Below are positions 55,528 through 64,000 of a DNA stretch of 64,000 nucleotides, one piece after another. How positions within the stretch are numbered: the first letter of the stretch is position 1; each line of letters begins with the position of its first letter. The DNA is from Rhinopithecus roxellana. Its lineage: Eukaryota > Chordata > Mammalia > Primates > Cercopithecidae. The stretch covers positions 126,778,235 through 126,842,234 of the forward strand of contig NC_044558.1 of assembly GCF_007565055.1 (NCBI RefSeq), given 5' to 3'. A model generated the notes under the pieces. That model was not told the DNA's origin. It made no database searches and saw only the letters and a program-made list of their open reading frames with translations. The translations under genes and the position numbers were made by a program.

Positions 55528-55812
55528 TGGGCGCGGTGGCTCACGCCTATAATCCAGCACTTTGGGAGGCCGAGGCAGGTGGATCACAAGGTCAGGCGTT
55601 CAAGACCAGCCTGGCCAAGATGGTGAAACCCCATCTCTACTAAAAATACAAAAAATTAGCCGGGCAGGCACCTCCAATACCAGCTCCTCAGGAGACTGAG
55701 GCAGAGAATTGCTTGAACGCAGGAGCGGAGGTTGCAGTGAGCCAAGATCACGCCCCTGCGCTCCACCCTGGGTGACAAGAGCAAAACTCTGTCTCTAAAT
55801 AAATAAATAAGG
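55528..55812 (+). repeat. AluS
   Basis: GCTGGGCGCGGTGGCTCACGC through ACTCTGTCTCTAAATAAATA. Confidence 0.95.
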
Positions 55813-56216
55813 TAGTGTGCACAGGAGGTCTCACTGTTAAAAAAAAAATTGTCACTGGCCAGTTTTGGTTATTATGCAGCAGGTCTGGATCAAAGTGGTA
55901 TGATAGTATTAAAACCACAGCATTTAAATCATCTGTAGTATATAGCTGCATAAAACTAGAAAAGTTGCAACAGAAAATTAACCTCAAAGCAAAAAAAAAA
56001 AAAAAAAGTTGTTGTTGTTGTTGTTGTTTGAGACAAAGTCTTGCTGTCTTGCCCAGGCTAAAGTACAGAGGTGAGATCTCAGCTCATTGCAGCCTCCGGC
56101 TCCTGGGTTCAAGCAAGCACTTCTCCTGCCCCGACCTCCTGAGTAGCTAGGAATACAGGCACGAGCTACCATGTCTGACTAATTTTTGTATTTTTTTGTA
56201 TTTTTTTTGTTTTGTT

Positions 56217-56380
56217 TTGAGGCGGAGTCTCGCTCTGTCGCCCAGGCTGGAGTGCAGTGGCCGGATCTCGGCTCACTGCAAGCTCCGCCTCCCGGGTTTA
56301 CGCCATTCTCCTGCCTCAGCCTCCCGAGTAGCTGGGACTACAGGCGCCCGCCACCTCGCCCGGCTAGTTTTTTGTATTTC
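56217..56380 (-). repeat. AluYRa right-arm part (truncated)
   Basis: TTTTGAGGCGGAGTCTCGC to CGGCTAGTTTTTTGTATTTC, where a second AluYRa begins. The rest of this copy is missing. Confidence 0.92.
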
Positions 56381-56402
56381 TTTTTTTTTTATTTTTTTAT
56401 TT

Positions 56403-56690
56403 TTTTGAGACGGAGTCTCACTCTGTCGCCCAGGCTGGAGTGCAGTGGCCGGATCTCGGCTCACTGCAAGCTCCGCCTCCCGGGTTTACGCCATTCTCCT
56501 GCCTCAGCCTCTGGAGTAGCTGGGACTACAGGCGCCAGCCACCTTGCCCGGCTAGTTTTTTTTGTATTTTTTAGTAGAGACGGGGTTTCACCGTGTTAGC
56601 CAGGATGGTCTCGATCTCCTGACCTCGTGATCCGCCCGCCTTGGCCTCCCAAAGTGCTGGGATTACAGGCTTGAGCCACCGCGCCCGGCC
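56403..56690 (-). repeat. AluYRa (full), in tandem with the preceding copy
   Basis: TTTTTTGAGACGGAGTCTCAC to CGCGCCCGGCC. Shares the GGGTTTACGCCATT variant with the preceding fragment. Confidence 0.95.
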
Positions 56691-56907
56691 CTAATTTTTG
56701 TATTTTTACTAGAGTCGGGGTTTCGGCATGTTGGCCAGGCTGGTCTCGAACTCCTGACCTCAAATGGTCCGCCAGCCTCAGCCTCCCAAAGTGGTGGGAT
56801 TACAGACATGAGCCACCACACCCAGCCAAAAGAAAAAAAAAAATAGTCTTCAGGAAACATTTTATACTGAATAATTAGACTGCAGATTAGAAAATAACAG
56901 GCTGGGC

Positions 56908-57195
56908 GGCCGGGCGCGGTGGCTCATGCCTGTAATGCCAGCACTTTGGGAGGCCGAGGCGGGCAGATCACAAGGTCAGGAGATCGAGATCATCCTGGTT
57001 AACACGATGAAACCCCATCTCTACTAAAAATACAAGAAATTAGCCGGGCGTGGTGGCAGGCACCTGTAGTCCCAGCTACTTGGGAGGCTGAGGCAGCAGA
57101 ATGGACTGAACCCAAGAGGCAGAGCTTGCAGTGAGCCGAGATCGTGCCACTGCACTCCAGCCTGGGCGACAATGCAAGACTCTGTATATTTAAAA
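56908..57195 (+). repeat. AluY inserted at the head of another Alu
   Basis: GGCCGGGCGCGGTGGCTCATG to ATGCAAGACTCTG. A perfect TSD, AGAAAATAACAGGCTGGGC, flanks it; the last part is the start of the target Alu. Confidence 0.96.
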
Positions 57196-57234
57196 AAAAC
57201 AAAAAACAAAAAAAAGAAGAAAATAACAGGCTGG

Positions 57235-57345
57235 GCACATAATCCCAACACTTTGGGAGACCGAGATGGGAGGATCGCATGATGCCAGGAGTTCGAGACC
57301 AGCCTGGACAACATAGACCACATCTCGATTAATAAAAATTTGTTT
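57235..57345 (+). repeat. Truncated Alu, target of the preceding AluY
   Basis: GGCTGGGCACATAATCCCAAC to CAACATAGACCACATCTCG; begins within the duplicated target. Confidence 0.85.
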
Positions 57346-57501
57346 TTACTTATTTAAAAAGAAAGAATCACAGTAGAACCAAATGCATCTGTTACTTCTC
57401 AAAACATGTTCTCATTTTTGTGGGACTACAGCATCAGGATTTACTTCTCCAAATGTGTCTTAAAGATTTTTATCTTCTCCCATTTTCTTTGTGTGTTTTA
57501 G

Positions 57502-57607
57502 TGAAAAGTCTGTCCCCATCTCCTGAGTCCTCGGCATCGCCAGTTCCGTCCACTCAGCCGCAGCTCACAGAAGGATCACATTTCATGTGTGTGTAGTCCC
57601 AGAAGAA
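57502..57607 (+). CDS. PLEKHA5: PLEKHA5 last coding exon with stop codon
   Basis: The coding part is 57502-57596: VKSLSPSPESSASPVPSTQP, QLTEGSHFMCV, then TAG at 57594-57596. The acceptor is GTGTGTTTTAG. The C-terminus M-C-V has hydrophobic residues at positions 0 and -2, as in class II PDZ ligands (inference). The segment is a Ser/Pro array with several SP sites. A GTACGT donor follows at 57608, only 11 nt after the stop, so the exon can splice to a downstream 3' UTR exon without exposing the mRNA to nonsense-mediated decay. Confidence 0.95.
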
Positions 57608-58500
57608 GTACGTCATTTCCCTTTGCATTTGTGCTTTAAAGTTTTTCACTTGTATTTTATGACTCATCTGTTGGTTTAGTGAATCAAAACTGGGATTAGT
57701 TCTGGACTGTGCATAGGGATAGTTGGCAGAACAAGTAGGCCGTATCTTGGAACCAGGGTCAGTAACAGATTGCTAACATTGGCTCTTCCGATGATTTGCT
57801 GTGTGACAGCATTTTCTTTGTCTCTTATTTCATCATCCAGAAAAACAACAAAATTTGGAGGGTATGGCCTGTGCCAAGACTTGCAGTGTTGTGCAGCTGT
57901 GCTTCTACTTAATGTTCCTTTCCATAGCCTGACCTGAGAATTCTGTTTAAGTCATTACGCGTTGACTGTGTAATGCTTTTTACAGTTAGTGTAACGTGTC
58001 TGCCCACTGGGAATTTGCTAATTATTGTCAATGACAATGAAATGTTTATGATACAGCCAACTTGATAGAATATTAAAATCTTTAATGTCTATCTGATATT
58101 ATTTCTAAGTAATTGCATTCTATTAAGTCACGGAGGTAGTTACTAAAACCGTGGATGGTATCAGGGAGAAGAAGGAATCCTTTCTTGAACAGTGTTCCTT
58201 AGAGCACAGATTTATAATTGAGAATAATTTCCTAAATTCTTACTTTTAAACTTTCTAGACAGTTGCTAATTTTAACGTATAATTTAGTACTTATAGAGTA
58301 CTCTAAATGTTTTTTAACTTTTTATAAAAGCTCTGGTATAGAGTAAGAATGTTATGCCTCTTTCTGCATTTTCTTTCTCACAGCATCTACCATATCTAGT
58401 AAAGTTTGGTGCTTTAGGATTACCACCAATTTCTGCTGAACAATTATAAGCAGCAAAAACATATAGAGACATTATAAGCATTAGTACTAACATCTTTTAT
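57608..58500 (+). other. PLEKHA5: Non-repeat segment after the stop: intron or alternative 3' UTR
   Basis: About 890 bp without recognisable repeats directly after the possible donor. If the donor is not used, this is 3' UTR. An ATTAAA-type polyadenylation hexamer occurs near 58074 (GAATATTAAAATC), with T-rich sequence about 20-40 nt later. No ORF of note. Confidence 0.4.
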
Positions 58501-58529
58501 TTTTATTTTTATTTATTTATTTTTTTTTA

Positions 58530-58810
58530 AGACGGAGTCTCGCTCTGTCGCCCAGGCTGGAGTGCAGTGGCCGGATCTCAGCTCACTGCAAGCTCCGCCT
58601 CCCAGGTTTACGCCATTCTCCTGCCTCAGCCTCCCGAGTAGCTGGGACTACAGGCGCCCGCCACCTCGCCCGGCTGGTTTTTTGTATTTTTTAGTAGAGA
58701 CGGGGTTTCACCGTGTTAGCCAGGATGGTCTCGATCTCCTGACCTCGTGATCCGCCCGTCTCGGCCTCCCAAAGTGCTGGGATTACAGGCTTGAGCCACC
58801 GCGCCCGGCC
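58530..58810 (-). repeat. AluYRa (young)
   Basis: AAGACGGAGTCTCGCTCTGTC to GAGCCACCGCGCCCGGCC with GTGGCCGGATCTCAGC. TATTTTTTTATTTT-like flanks are too simple to prove a TSD. Confidence 0.95.
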
Positions 58811-58852
58811 TATTTTTTTATTTTCTTTGTTTTTTTTTTATGTTATTTCTTT

Positions 58853-59090
58853 TTTCAGAGATGTCACCCATGCTGGAGTATAGTGGCATAATCACAGCTC
58901 ACTGCAGCCTTGACGTCCTGGGCTCAAGCAGTCCTTCTGCCTCAGCCTTACAAGTAGCTGGGATCACAAGTCCACGCCACCACACCTGGCTAATATTTTG
59001 ATTTTCTTGTAGAGACGGTCTTACTAAGTTGCCTATGCTGGTCTCAAGCTCCTGAACTCAAGCTAACCTGCCACTGCGCCTAGCCTCTTT
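58853..59090 (-). repeat. AluJ
   Basis: CAGAGATGTCACCCATGCTGG to CCACTGCGCCTAGCC; several deletions. Confidence 0.9.
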
Positions 59091-59119
59091 GATTTTTACA
59101 TTCTGAAAATATTTCTTTT

Positions 59120-59421
59120 TTTTTTTTTTTTTTTTTTTTTTGAGACGGGGTCTCGCTCTGTCACCCAGGCTGGAGTGCTGTGGCCGGATCTCAGCTCACT
59201 GCAAGCTCCACCTCCCGGGTTCACGCCATTCTCCTGTCTCAGCCTCCCGGGTAGCTGGGACTACAGGCGCCGCCACGTCGCCCGGCTAGTTTTTTGTAGT
59301 TTTTAGTAGAGACGGGGTTTCACCGTGTTAGCCAGGATGGTCTCGATCTCCTGACCTCGTGATCCGCCCATCTCGGCCTCCCAAAGTGCTGGGATTACAG
59401 GCTTGAGCCACCGCGCCCGGC
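59120..59421 (-). repeat. AluYRa (young)
   Basis: T tract, GAGACGGGGTCTCGCTCTG to ACCGCGCCCGGC. Perfect TSD GAAAATATTTCTTTT at 59105-59119 and 59422-59436. Confidence 0.97.
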
Positions 59422-59447
59422 GAAAATATTTCTTTTATTTCTCTTTT

Positions 59448-59736
59448 TTTTGAGACAGGGTCTTACTCTGTCACCCGGGCTGGAGTGCAGTGGCGCAAGA
59501 TCATGGCTCAGTGGCTCACTGCAGGCTGACCTCCCAGGCTCAAGCAGTCCTCCCACCTCAGCCCCCTGAGTAGCTGGGACTACAGTTGTGTGCCACCATG
59601 CCAGCCTAATTTTTTTGTAGAGATGGAGTTTTCACCATATTGCCCAGGCTGGTCTCAAACTCCTGAGCTCAAGTGATCTGTCTGCCTTAGCCTCCCAAAG
59701 TGCTGAGATTACAGGTGTGAGCCACCACACCCAGCC
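59448..59736 (-). repeat. AluS/J
   Basis: GAGACAGGGTCTTACTCTGTC to GAGCCACCACACCCAGCC. Confidence 0.95.
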
Positions 59737-60930
59737 TTTTTTCTTTCTTTTCAAGTATGTTTTAAATTTCACTAGCTTTGGGTATAAGTGGTTTTGGGTT
59801 ACATGAAAGAATTGTACAGTGGTGAAGTCTGAGATTTTAGTGCACCCATTACTCGAGTAGTGTATGTTGTAGCCAATATGTATTTTTTTATCCTTCTGTG
59901 ACCTTCCACCCTCTCCCTTGTGAGTCTCCAGAGTCCATTATACCACACTGTATGCCTTCGCATACCCATAGCATAGCTCCAACTTACAAGTGAAAACATA
60001 TGATATTTGGTTTTCCTTTCCTGAGTTACTTTACTTCGAATAATGGCCTCCAGCTCCATCCAAGTTGCTGCAAAATACATTATTGTATTCCTTTTTATTA
60101 CTGAGTAGTATTCCATGGTGTATATAAACCACATTTTCTTTATCCACTCCTTGGTTGATGGACACTTAGGTTGGTTGCATACCCTTGGAGTTGCAAATTG
60201 TGCTGCTATAAACATGCATGTATCTTTTTCGTGTAATAACTCGTTTTCTTTTGGGTTAGTGGGATTGCTAGATCAAATCGTAGATCTACTTTTTGTTCTT
60301 TAAGGAATCTCCACACTGTTTTCCATAGTGGTTGTGCTAGTTTACATCTCTACTGGCAATGTAAAAGTGTTTCCTTCTCACCACATCCATACCAACGTCT
60401 GTTGTTTTTTGACTTTTAAATTGTGGCCATTCTTTTTTTTTTTTTTTTTGAGATGGAGTCTCGCTCTGTCACCAGGCCGGAGTGCAGTGGCACAATCTTG
60501 GCTCACTTCAATCTCCGCCTCCCGGGTTCAAGCAATTCTCCTGCCTCAGCCTCCCGAGTAACTGGGACTACAGGCGCCCGCCACCACATCCAGCTAATTT
60601 TTGTATTTTTAGTAGAGATGGGGTTTCACCATGTTGGCCAGGATGGTCTCCATCTCTTCACCTCGTGATCCAGCCACCTCAGCCTCCCAAAGTGCTGACA
60701 TGACCCACTGCATCTGGCCAATTATGGCATTCTTGCAGGAATAAGGAGGCATCTCGTTGTGTATCTTCTTTTGAGAAATGCCTATTCGTGTCATTTGCCC
60801 ACTTTTTGATGGGATTATTTGGTTTTTTTCCTTGCTGATTTGTTTTGAGTTCCTTCCAGATTCTGGATATTAGTCCTTTGTTGGATTTATAGTTTGCAAA
60901 TATTTCCTCCCATCCTGTTTTCTCGAATCT
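59737..60930 (-). mobile_element. L1, antisense, 5'-truncated, split by Alu
   Basis: Antisense L1 3' UTR, then the ORF2 C-terminus: the reverse frame at 59799-60215 has NQPKCPSTKEWIKKMWFIYT and MEYYSVIKRN. An Alu interrupts at 60432-60719. Further ORF2 remnants with NNPIKKWANDTNRHFSKEDT lie at 60679-60957. Homology fades near 60930. It is the second large antisense L1 in the gene. Confidence 0.88.
60432..60719 (-). repeat. AluS/Y nested in L1
   Basis: T tract, GAGATGGAGTCTCGCTCTGTC to CCCACTGCATCTGGCC; internal deletion removes GGATTACAGGCA. Confidence 0.95.
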
Positions 60931-61200
60931 ACTTCCTTTCACACCTTTTTGTAGCAACTATAATCTGTGCCCTTTTTTTAAGCCCAAAGTTTTTTGTTGT
61001 CTTTCCATATTTGTAACTCCTATTTGAGACTATGTCTACCTGGAACCTCAAAGAGGCTGTTGTCTGTTGTCGGTTGGTGTCTGTGCAGGATTCAAGCGCT
61101 TGCTGGAGAGTTACAAATAACCTAATTGTTACAGTATTACCTGTGTTTTGCCTCTGTCACTTGTGTTTAAGCCTTTTTGGTTTTGTTTTGTTTTGTTTTT
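60931..61200 (+). other. PLEKHA5 3' intron, unidentified
   Basis: No family recognised. Confidence 0.45.
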
Positions 61201-61209
61201 TCCTTTCTT

Positions 61210-61484
61210 TAGAGCAGGTCTCACCCTGTTGCCCAGGCTGGAATGCAATGGTGAGATCTCGGAGCCTTGTCCTCCTGGGCTTAAGTGAGCCTCCCATGAC
61301 AGCCTCCCAAGTAGCTGGGACTGCAGGCATGTGCGACCAAGCCTGGCTGATTTTTTGTATTTTTTGTAGAGTAGGGGTTTCGCCATGTTGCCCAGGCTGG
61401 TCTCAAACTCCTGAGCTCGAGCGCGCTGCCGGCCTCGGTTTCCCAAAGCACTGAGATGACAAGATTGAGCCACCACACCTGGCT
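61210..61484 (-). repeat. AluJ
   Basis: (TTTTG)n tail, AGAGCAGGTCTCACCCTGTTG to GAGCCACCACACCTGGC. Confidence 0.93.
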
Positions 61485-61528
61485 GTGTTTAAACTTTTCA
61501 TTTAATACGTTTAGAAGTGACTGTTGAG

Positions 61529-61815
61529 GCCAGGCGTGGTAATGCCAGCACTTTGGGAGGCGAAGGCTGGTGGATCACTTGAGGTCAGGAGTTCAAGACC
61601 AGCCTGGCCAAAATGGTAAAACCCCATCTCTACTTAAAAATACAAAAATTAAAATTAGCTGGGCATGGTGTTGGGCACCTGTAATCCCAGCTACCTGGGA
61701 GGCTGAGACAGGAGAATCGCTTGAACCTGGGAGGCAGAGGTTGCAATGAGCCAAGATCACACCACTGCACTCCAGTCTGGGTGACAGAACAAGACTTTGT
61801 CTCAAAAAAAAAAAA
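61529..61815 (+). repeat. AluS
   Basis: GGCCAGGCGTGGTAATGCCAG to GACTTTGTCTCAAAA. Its TSD GAAGTGACTGTTG is matched only after the next Alu (AAAGTGACGGTTG at 62115). Confidence 0.94.
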
Positions 61816-61817
61816 AA

Positions 61818-62114
61818 TCTGGGCACGGTGGCTCACACCTGTAATCCCACACTTTGGGAGGCTGAGGCAGGCAGATCACCTGAGGTCAAGAGTTCAAGAC
61901 CAGCGTGACCAGCATGGAGAAACCCAGTCTCTACTAAAAATACAAAATTAGCTGGGCGTGGTGGCACATGCCTGTAATCCCAGCTACTTGGGAGGCTGAG
62001 GCAGGAGAATCGCTTGAACCCGGAGGCAGAGGTTGCAGTGAGCCGAGGTCATGCCATCGCACTCCAGCCTGGGCAACAAGAACAAAACTCTGTCTCAAAA
62101 AAGGAAAAAAAAAA
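61818..62114 (+). repeat. AluS in tail of previous Alu
   Basis: TCTGGGCACGGTGGCTCACAC to ACTCTGTCTCAAAAAAGG. Confidence 0.94.
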
Positions 62115-62627
62115 AAGTGACGGTTGCTACTGGTGACATAATAACACAAAACATAGGAAAAATAAACATTGGACTCATTTGATTCATTAAGAGCCATTCA
62201 CATAATATTTTGATTCAATAAACAGGTTATGACTATACACATATCTTTCCAATAATAAAGAATATTCTGAGTTAAAACTCAAGTATATTTCCAGGTTCCT
62301 TCAATTGTTACAGGATTTTATTTTGTTTTCCTCTTATTCCAAGAGCAGTGGCATACTGTAATGAGGGATAATTATTGTCAGATATTTTCTAGTCTCATGG
62401 TATGCAGCCACCACAAACAACTAAAGGGCATGAAAACTTGTATTTATTATTTTATATCTTCCTATTATGCATATGCCATCTTTCTGAACTGGCGGTTTTG
62501 GCAGGATTTAGGAAACCTTTACAAATGACACTACTATGTAGGCAGCTCAATATATTATTACATATTTTAGTGGAGTTATGCAGATGTTTGCTCATTTTGT
62601 TGATCTTTTGGATTCAGCTATAAGTTT

Positions 62628-62628
<1 letters not shown>
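62115..62628 (+). other. PLEKHA5 3' intron, unique-looking
   Basis: No repeat or gene recognised; an open frame at 62402-62623 has no known features. Confidence 0.5.
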
Positions 62629-62672
<44 letters not shown>

Positions 62673-62750
62673 AGTTGCAAGATTTAATAGAGTGAAAACA
62701 GAGCTCCAATAAAATGGGAGGAGACCCAAAGGGGGTTGCCGTTGCCGGCG
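62629..62750 (-). mobile_element. Polyadenylated ERV class I LTR 3' end (processed fragment)
   Basis: On the minus strand about 75 bp of LTR U3/R-like sequence (TTGGAGCTCTGTTTTCACTC, ATTAAATCTTGCAACTGC) run straight into A(42). The ATTAAA signal is 13-18 nt before the A run, as at the R/U5 cleavage site of HERV-W/LTR17-like LTRs. There is no U5, no coding sequence and severe 5' truncation. A tail at this point indicates L1-mediated copying of a proviral transcript. The exact LTR family is from memory. Confidence 0.6.
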
Positions 62751-62792
62751 GTACATTTTTTATTCTGTATTGCTATTTATAATTGCATTATG

Positions 62793-63083
62793 TTGGCCAG
62801 GCACAGTGGCTCACATCTGTAATCCCAACACTTTGGGAGGCCGAGGCGGGCGGAACACAAGGTCAGGAAATCGAGCCCATTGTGGCCAACATGGTGAAAT
62901 TCCATCTCTACTAAAAATATAAAAATTAGCTGGGTGTGGTGGCGTGCACCTGTAGTCTCAGCTACTCTAGAGACTGAGGCAGGAAAATCACTTGAACCCG
63001 AGAGGTGGAAGTTGCAGTGAGCCAAGATGGCGCCACTGCACTCCAGCCTGGCGACAGAGTGAGACTCCATCTCAAAAATAATA
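62793..63083 (+). repeat. AluS
   Basis: GGCCAGGCACAGTGGCTCACA to ACTCCATCTCAAAAATAATA. Confidence 0.95.
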
Positions 63084-63088
63084 AGAAA

Positions 63089-63372
63089 GCCAGGCGCAGT
63101 GGCTCACACCTGTAATCCTAGCACTTTGGGAGGCTGAGGTGGGCGGATTACCTGAGTTCAAGAGTTTGAGACTAGCCTGGGCAACACAGTGAAACCCCAT
63201 CTCTACTAAAACCCAAAAAATTAGCTGGGTGTGGCGACGTGCGCCTGTAGTCCCAGCTACTCAGGAGGCTGAGGCAAGAGAATTGCTGGAACCCGGGAGG
63301 CAGAGGTTGCAGTGAGCTGAGATTGCGCCACTGCACTCCACCCTGGGCAACAGAGTGAGACTCCGTCTCCAA

Positions 63373-63375
<3 letters not shown>
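63089..63375 (+). repeat. AluS
   Basis: GCCAGGCGCAGTGGCTCACAC to ACTCCGTCTCCAAAA, with the tail expanded to an AAT microsatellite. Confidence 0.95.
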
Positions 63376-63427
<52 letters not shown>

Positions 63428-63456
63428 GAGGAGGAGGAGGAGAAGGAAGAAGAAGA
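63374..63456 (+). repeat. (AAT)n then (GAG/GAA)n microsatellite
   Basis: About 17 AAT units, then GAGGAGGAGGAGGAGAAGGAAG; grown from the Alu tail. Confidence 0.95.
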
Positions 63457-63483
63457 ATTGCATTACATTATGTTTCCTTGTGG

Positions 63484-63794
63484 GGCCGGGTATAGTGGCT
63501 CATGCCTTTAATCCTAGCACTTTGGGAGGCCAAGGCAGGCAGATCACTTGAGGCCAGGAGTTCGAGACCAGCCTGGCCAACATGGTGAAACCCCATCTCT
63601 ACTAAAAATACAAAAATTAGCCAGGCATGGTGATACATGCCTGTAATTCCAGCTAGTTGGGAGACTGAGGCAGGAGAATCACTTGAACCCAGGAAGGAGG
63701 CAGAGGTTGCAGAGAGCCAGGATCACACCACTGCACCCCAGCCTAGGCAACAGAGTGAGACCCTGTCTCAAAAAAAAAAAAAAAAAAAAAAAAA
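63484..63794 (+). repeat. AluS
   Basis: GGCCGGGTATAGTGGCTCATG to ACCCTGTCTCAAAAAA with A(25). Confidence 0.95.
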
Positions 63795-63992
63795 TTGTAT
63801 TATGTTTCTTTGCTTTGTGAATTAAGCTATGGAAATGAAGAAAAATATCCTTTGGTTGTATTGTGTTTTAGGATTTTCATGGCCATGCTTGTCAGTTCTG
63901 TTGTTATAGAATGTCACCCTTAGTTACTTTGGGAAATGGTAATTAATTAACATTGCAGGTGTCAAAGTAATTTCCTCTCTCTTATTTTTCAG

Positions 63993-64000
63993 CTATACTG
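63993..64000 (+). other. PLEKHA5: Probable start of PLEKHA5 terminal 3' UTR exon
   Basis: A textbook acceptor (TTTCCTCTCTCTTATTTTTCAG) ends at 63992. The eight bases after it are all that the window shows. No coding exon is expected because the stop lies at 57594-57596; the GTACGT donor 11 nt beyond that stop is the natural partner. The function as a 3' UTR exon is inferred. Confidence 0.55.

Larger units (their letters stand above)
56027..56827 (-). repeat. AluS/J host of two nested AluYRa copies
   Basis: (TTG)n tail, GAGACAAAGTCTTGCTGTC to CTAATTTTTGTATTTTTTTG at 56206, then resumes CTAATTTTTGTATTTTTAC at 56691 and ends GAGCCACCACACCCAGCC at 56827. Confidence 0.88.
1..64000 (+). other. PLEKHA5: PLEKHA5 gene, 3' part (introns and last 15 coding exons)
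   Basis: Fifteen GT-AG-bounded exons on the + strand, of 81, 63, 81, 150, 102, 112, 47, 189, 121, 119, 210, 141, 125, 146 and 95 coding nt, join in frame to a single 593-codon C-terminal reading frame ending in TAG at 57594-57596. The joined product matches my memory of human PLEKHA5 almost residue for residue. PLEKHA5 is a WW/PH-domain adaptor of the PLEKHA5/6/7 family, which acts at membranes, junctions and microtubules; the WW and PH domains lie upstream of this window. Large antisense L1 and many Alu insertions sit only in introns. The gene identity rests on recognition, not a search, but the length, phases and C-terminus are mutually consistent. Confidence 0.95.

Noticed and set aside
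63257..63463. Minus-strand ORF with a poly-Tyr run
   Set aside because: Translation of the (AAT)n microsatellite and Alu.
1..64000. tRNA, rRNA or snRNA genes
   Set aside because: The only pol III A/B-box-like signals I noticed are inside Alu and MIR elements; no cloverleaf or conserved snRNA sequence was seen.

Overview
This is a primate nuclear genomic window, most likely from an Old World monkey (Cercopithecidae: macaque, baboon or relative). Two things show this. It is saturated with Alu, L1, MIR and Tigger elements. At least eleven of its youngest Alus also carry a shared variant set (start GGCTCAAGCCTG, GGCGAGGTGGCGGGCGCC, GAGATCCGGCCACTGC) that I know as the Old World monkey AluYRa type; most still have perfect target-site duplications (TSDs) and clean A tails.

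The only protein-coding gene I can support is the 3' part of PLEKHA5 (pleckstrin homology domain containing A5, also called PEPP2), on the + strand. Fifteen coding exons run from 4122 to 57596. All have GT-AG borders and compatible phases, and together they give an uninterrupted 1,782-nt reading frame (593 codons plus TAG). The WW and PH domains that define the protein are encoded upstream of the window. What is here is the central coiled-coil region (exons at 9887-32231), a proline-rich segment with two PPLP motifs (35787-35975), acidic and Ser/Pro-rich linkers, the conserved basic helix with MTVEEQMERIRRHQ (47467-47676), and the C-terminus ending FMCV. The last coding exon has a good splice donor 11 nt after the stop, and a strong acceptor lies at the window edge (63991-63992). 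A spliced 3' UTR is therefore likely, with an unspliced alternative end near 58070.

Layout: 1-2660 is an antisense Tigger1-type DNA transposon split by two Alus. 2660-12027 holds four exons and few repeats. 12028-27391 is a 15-kb intron with an antisense L1 (about 15984-19923) that contains a second, 5'-inverted L1 and an Alu, followed by dense Alus. 27392-57596 holds eleven exons among Alus, MIRs, an intact-ended MITE (32277-32960), a Tigger fragment (45580-46142) and a MER2-like piece. 57608-64000 is a repeat-rich 3' intron or UTR with another antisense L1 and a short polyadenylated ERV-LTR-like fragment.

No RNA gene, CRISPR array, or other protein-coding gene is supported. Most ORFs in the window are Alu translations (typically LSPRLECSG or SSWDYR). 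I found no undescribed biological system. The most interesting signals are small-scale: a pre-miRNA-sized hairpin, template-switch-like palindromic and inverted insertions, a twin-primed L1 with a doubled A tail, tandem splice sites and young Alus very close to acceptors.
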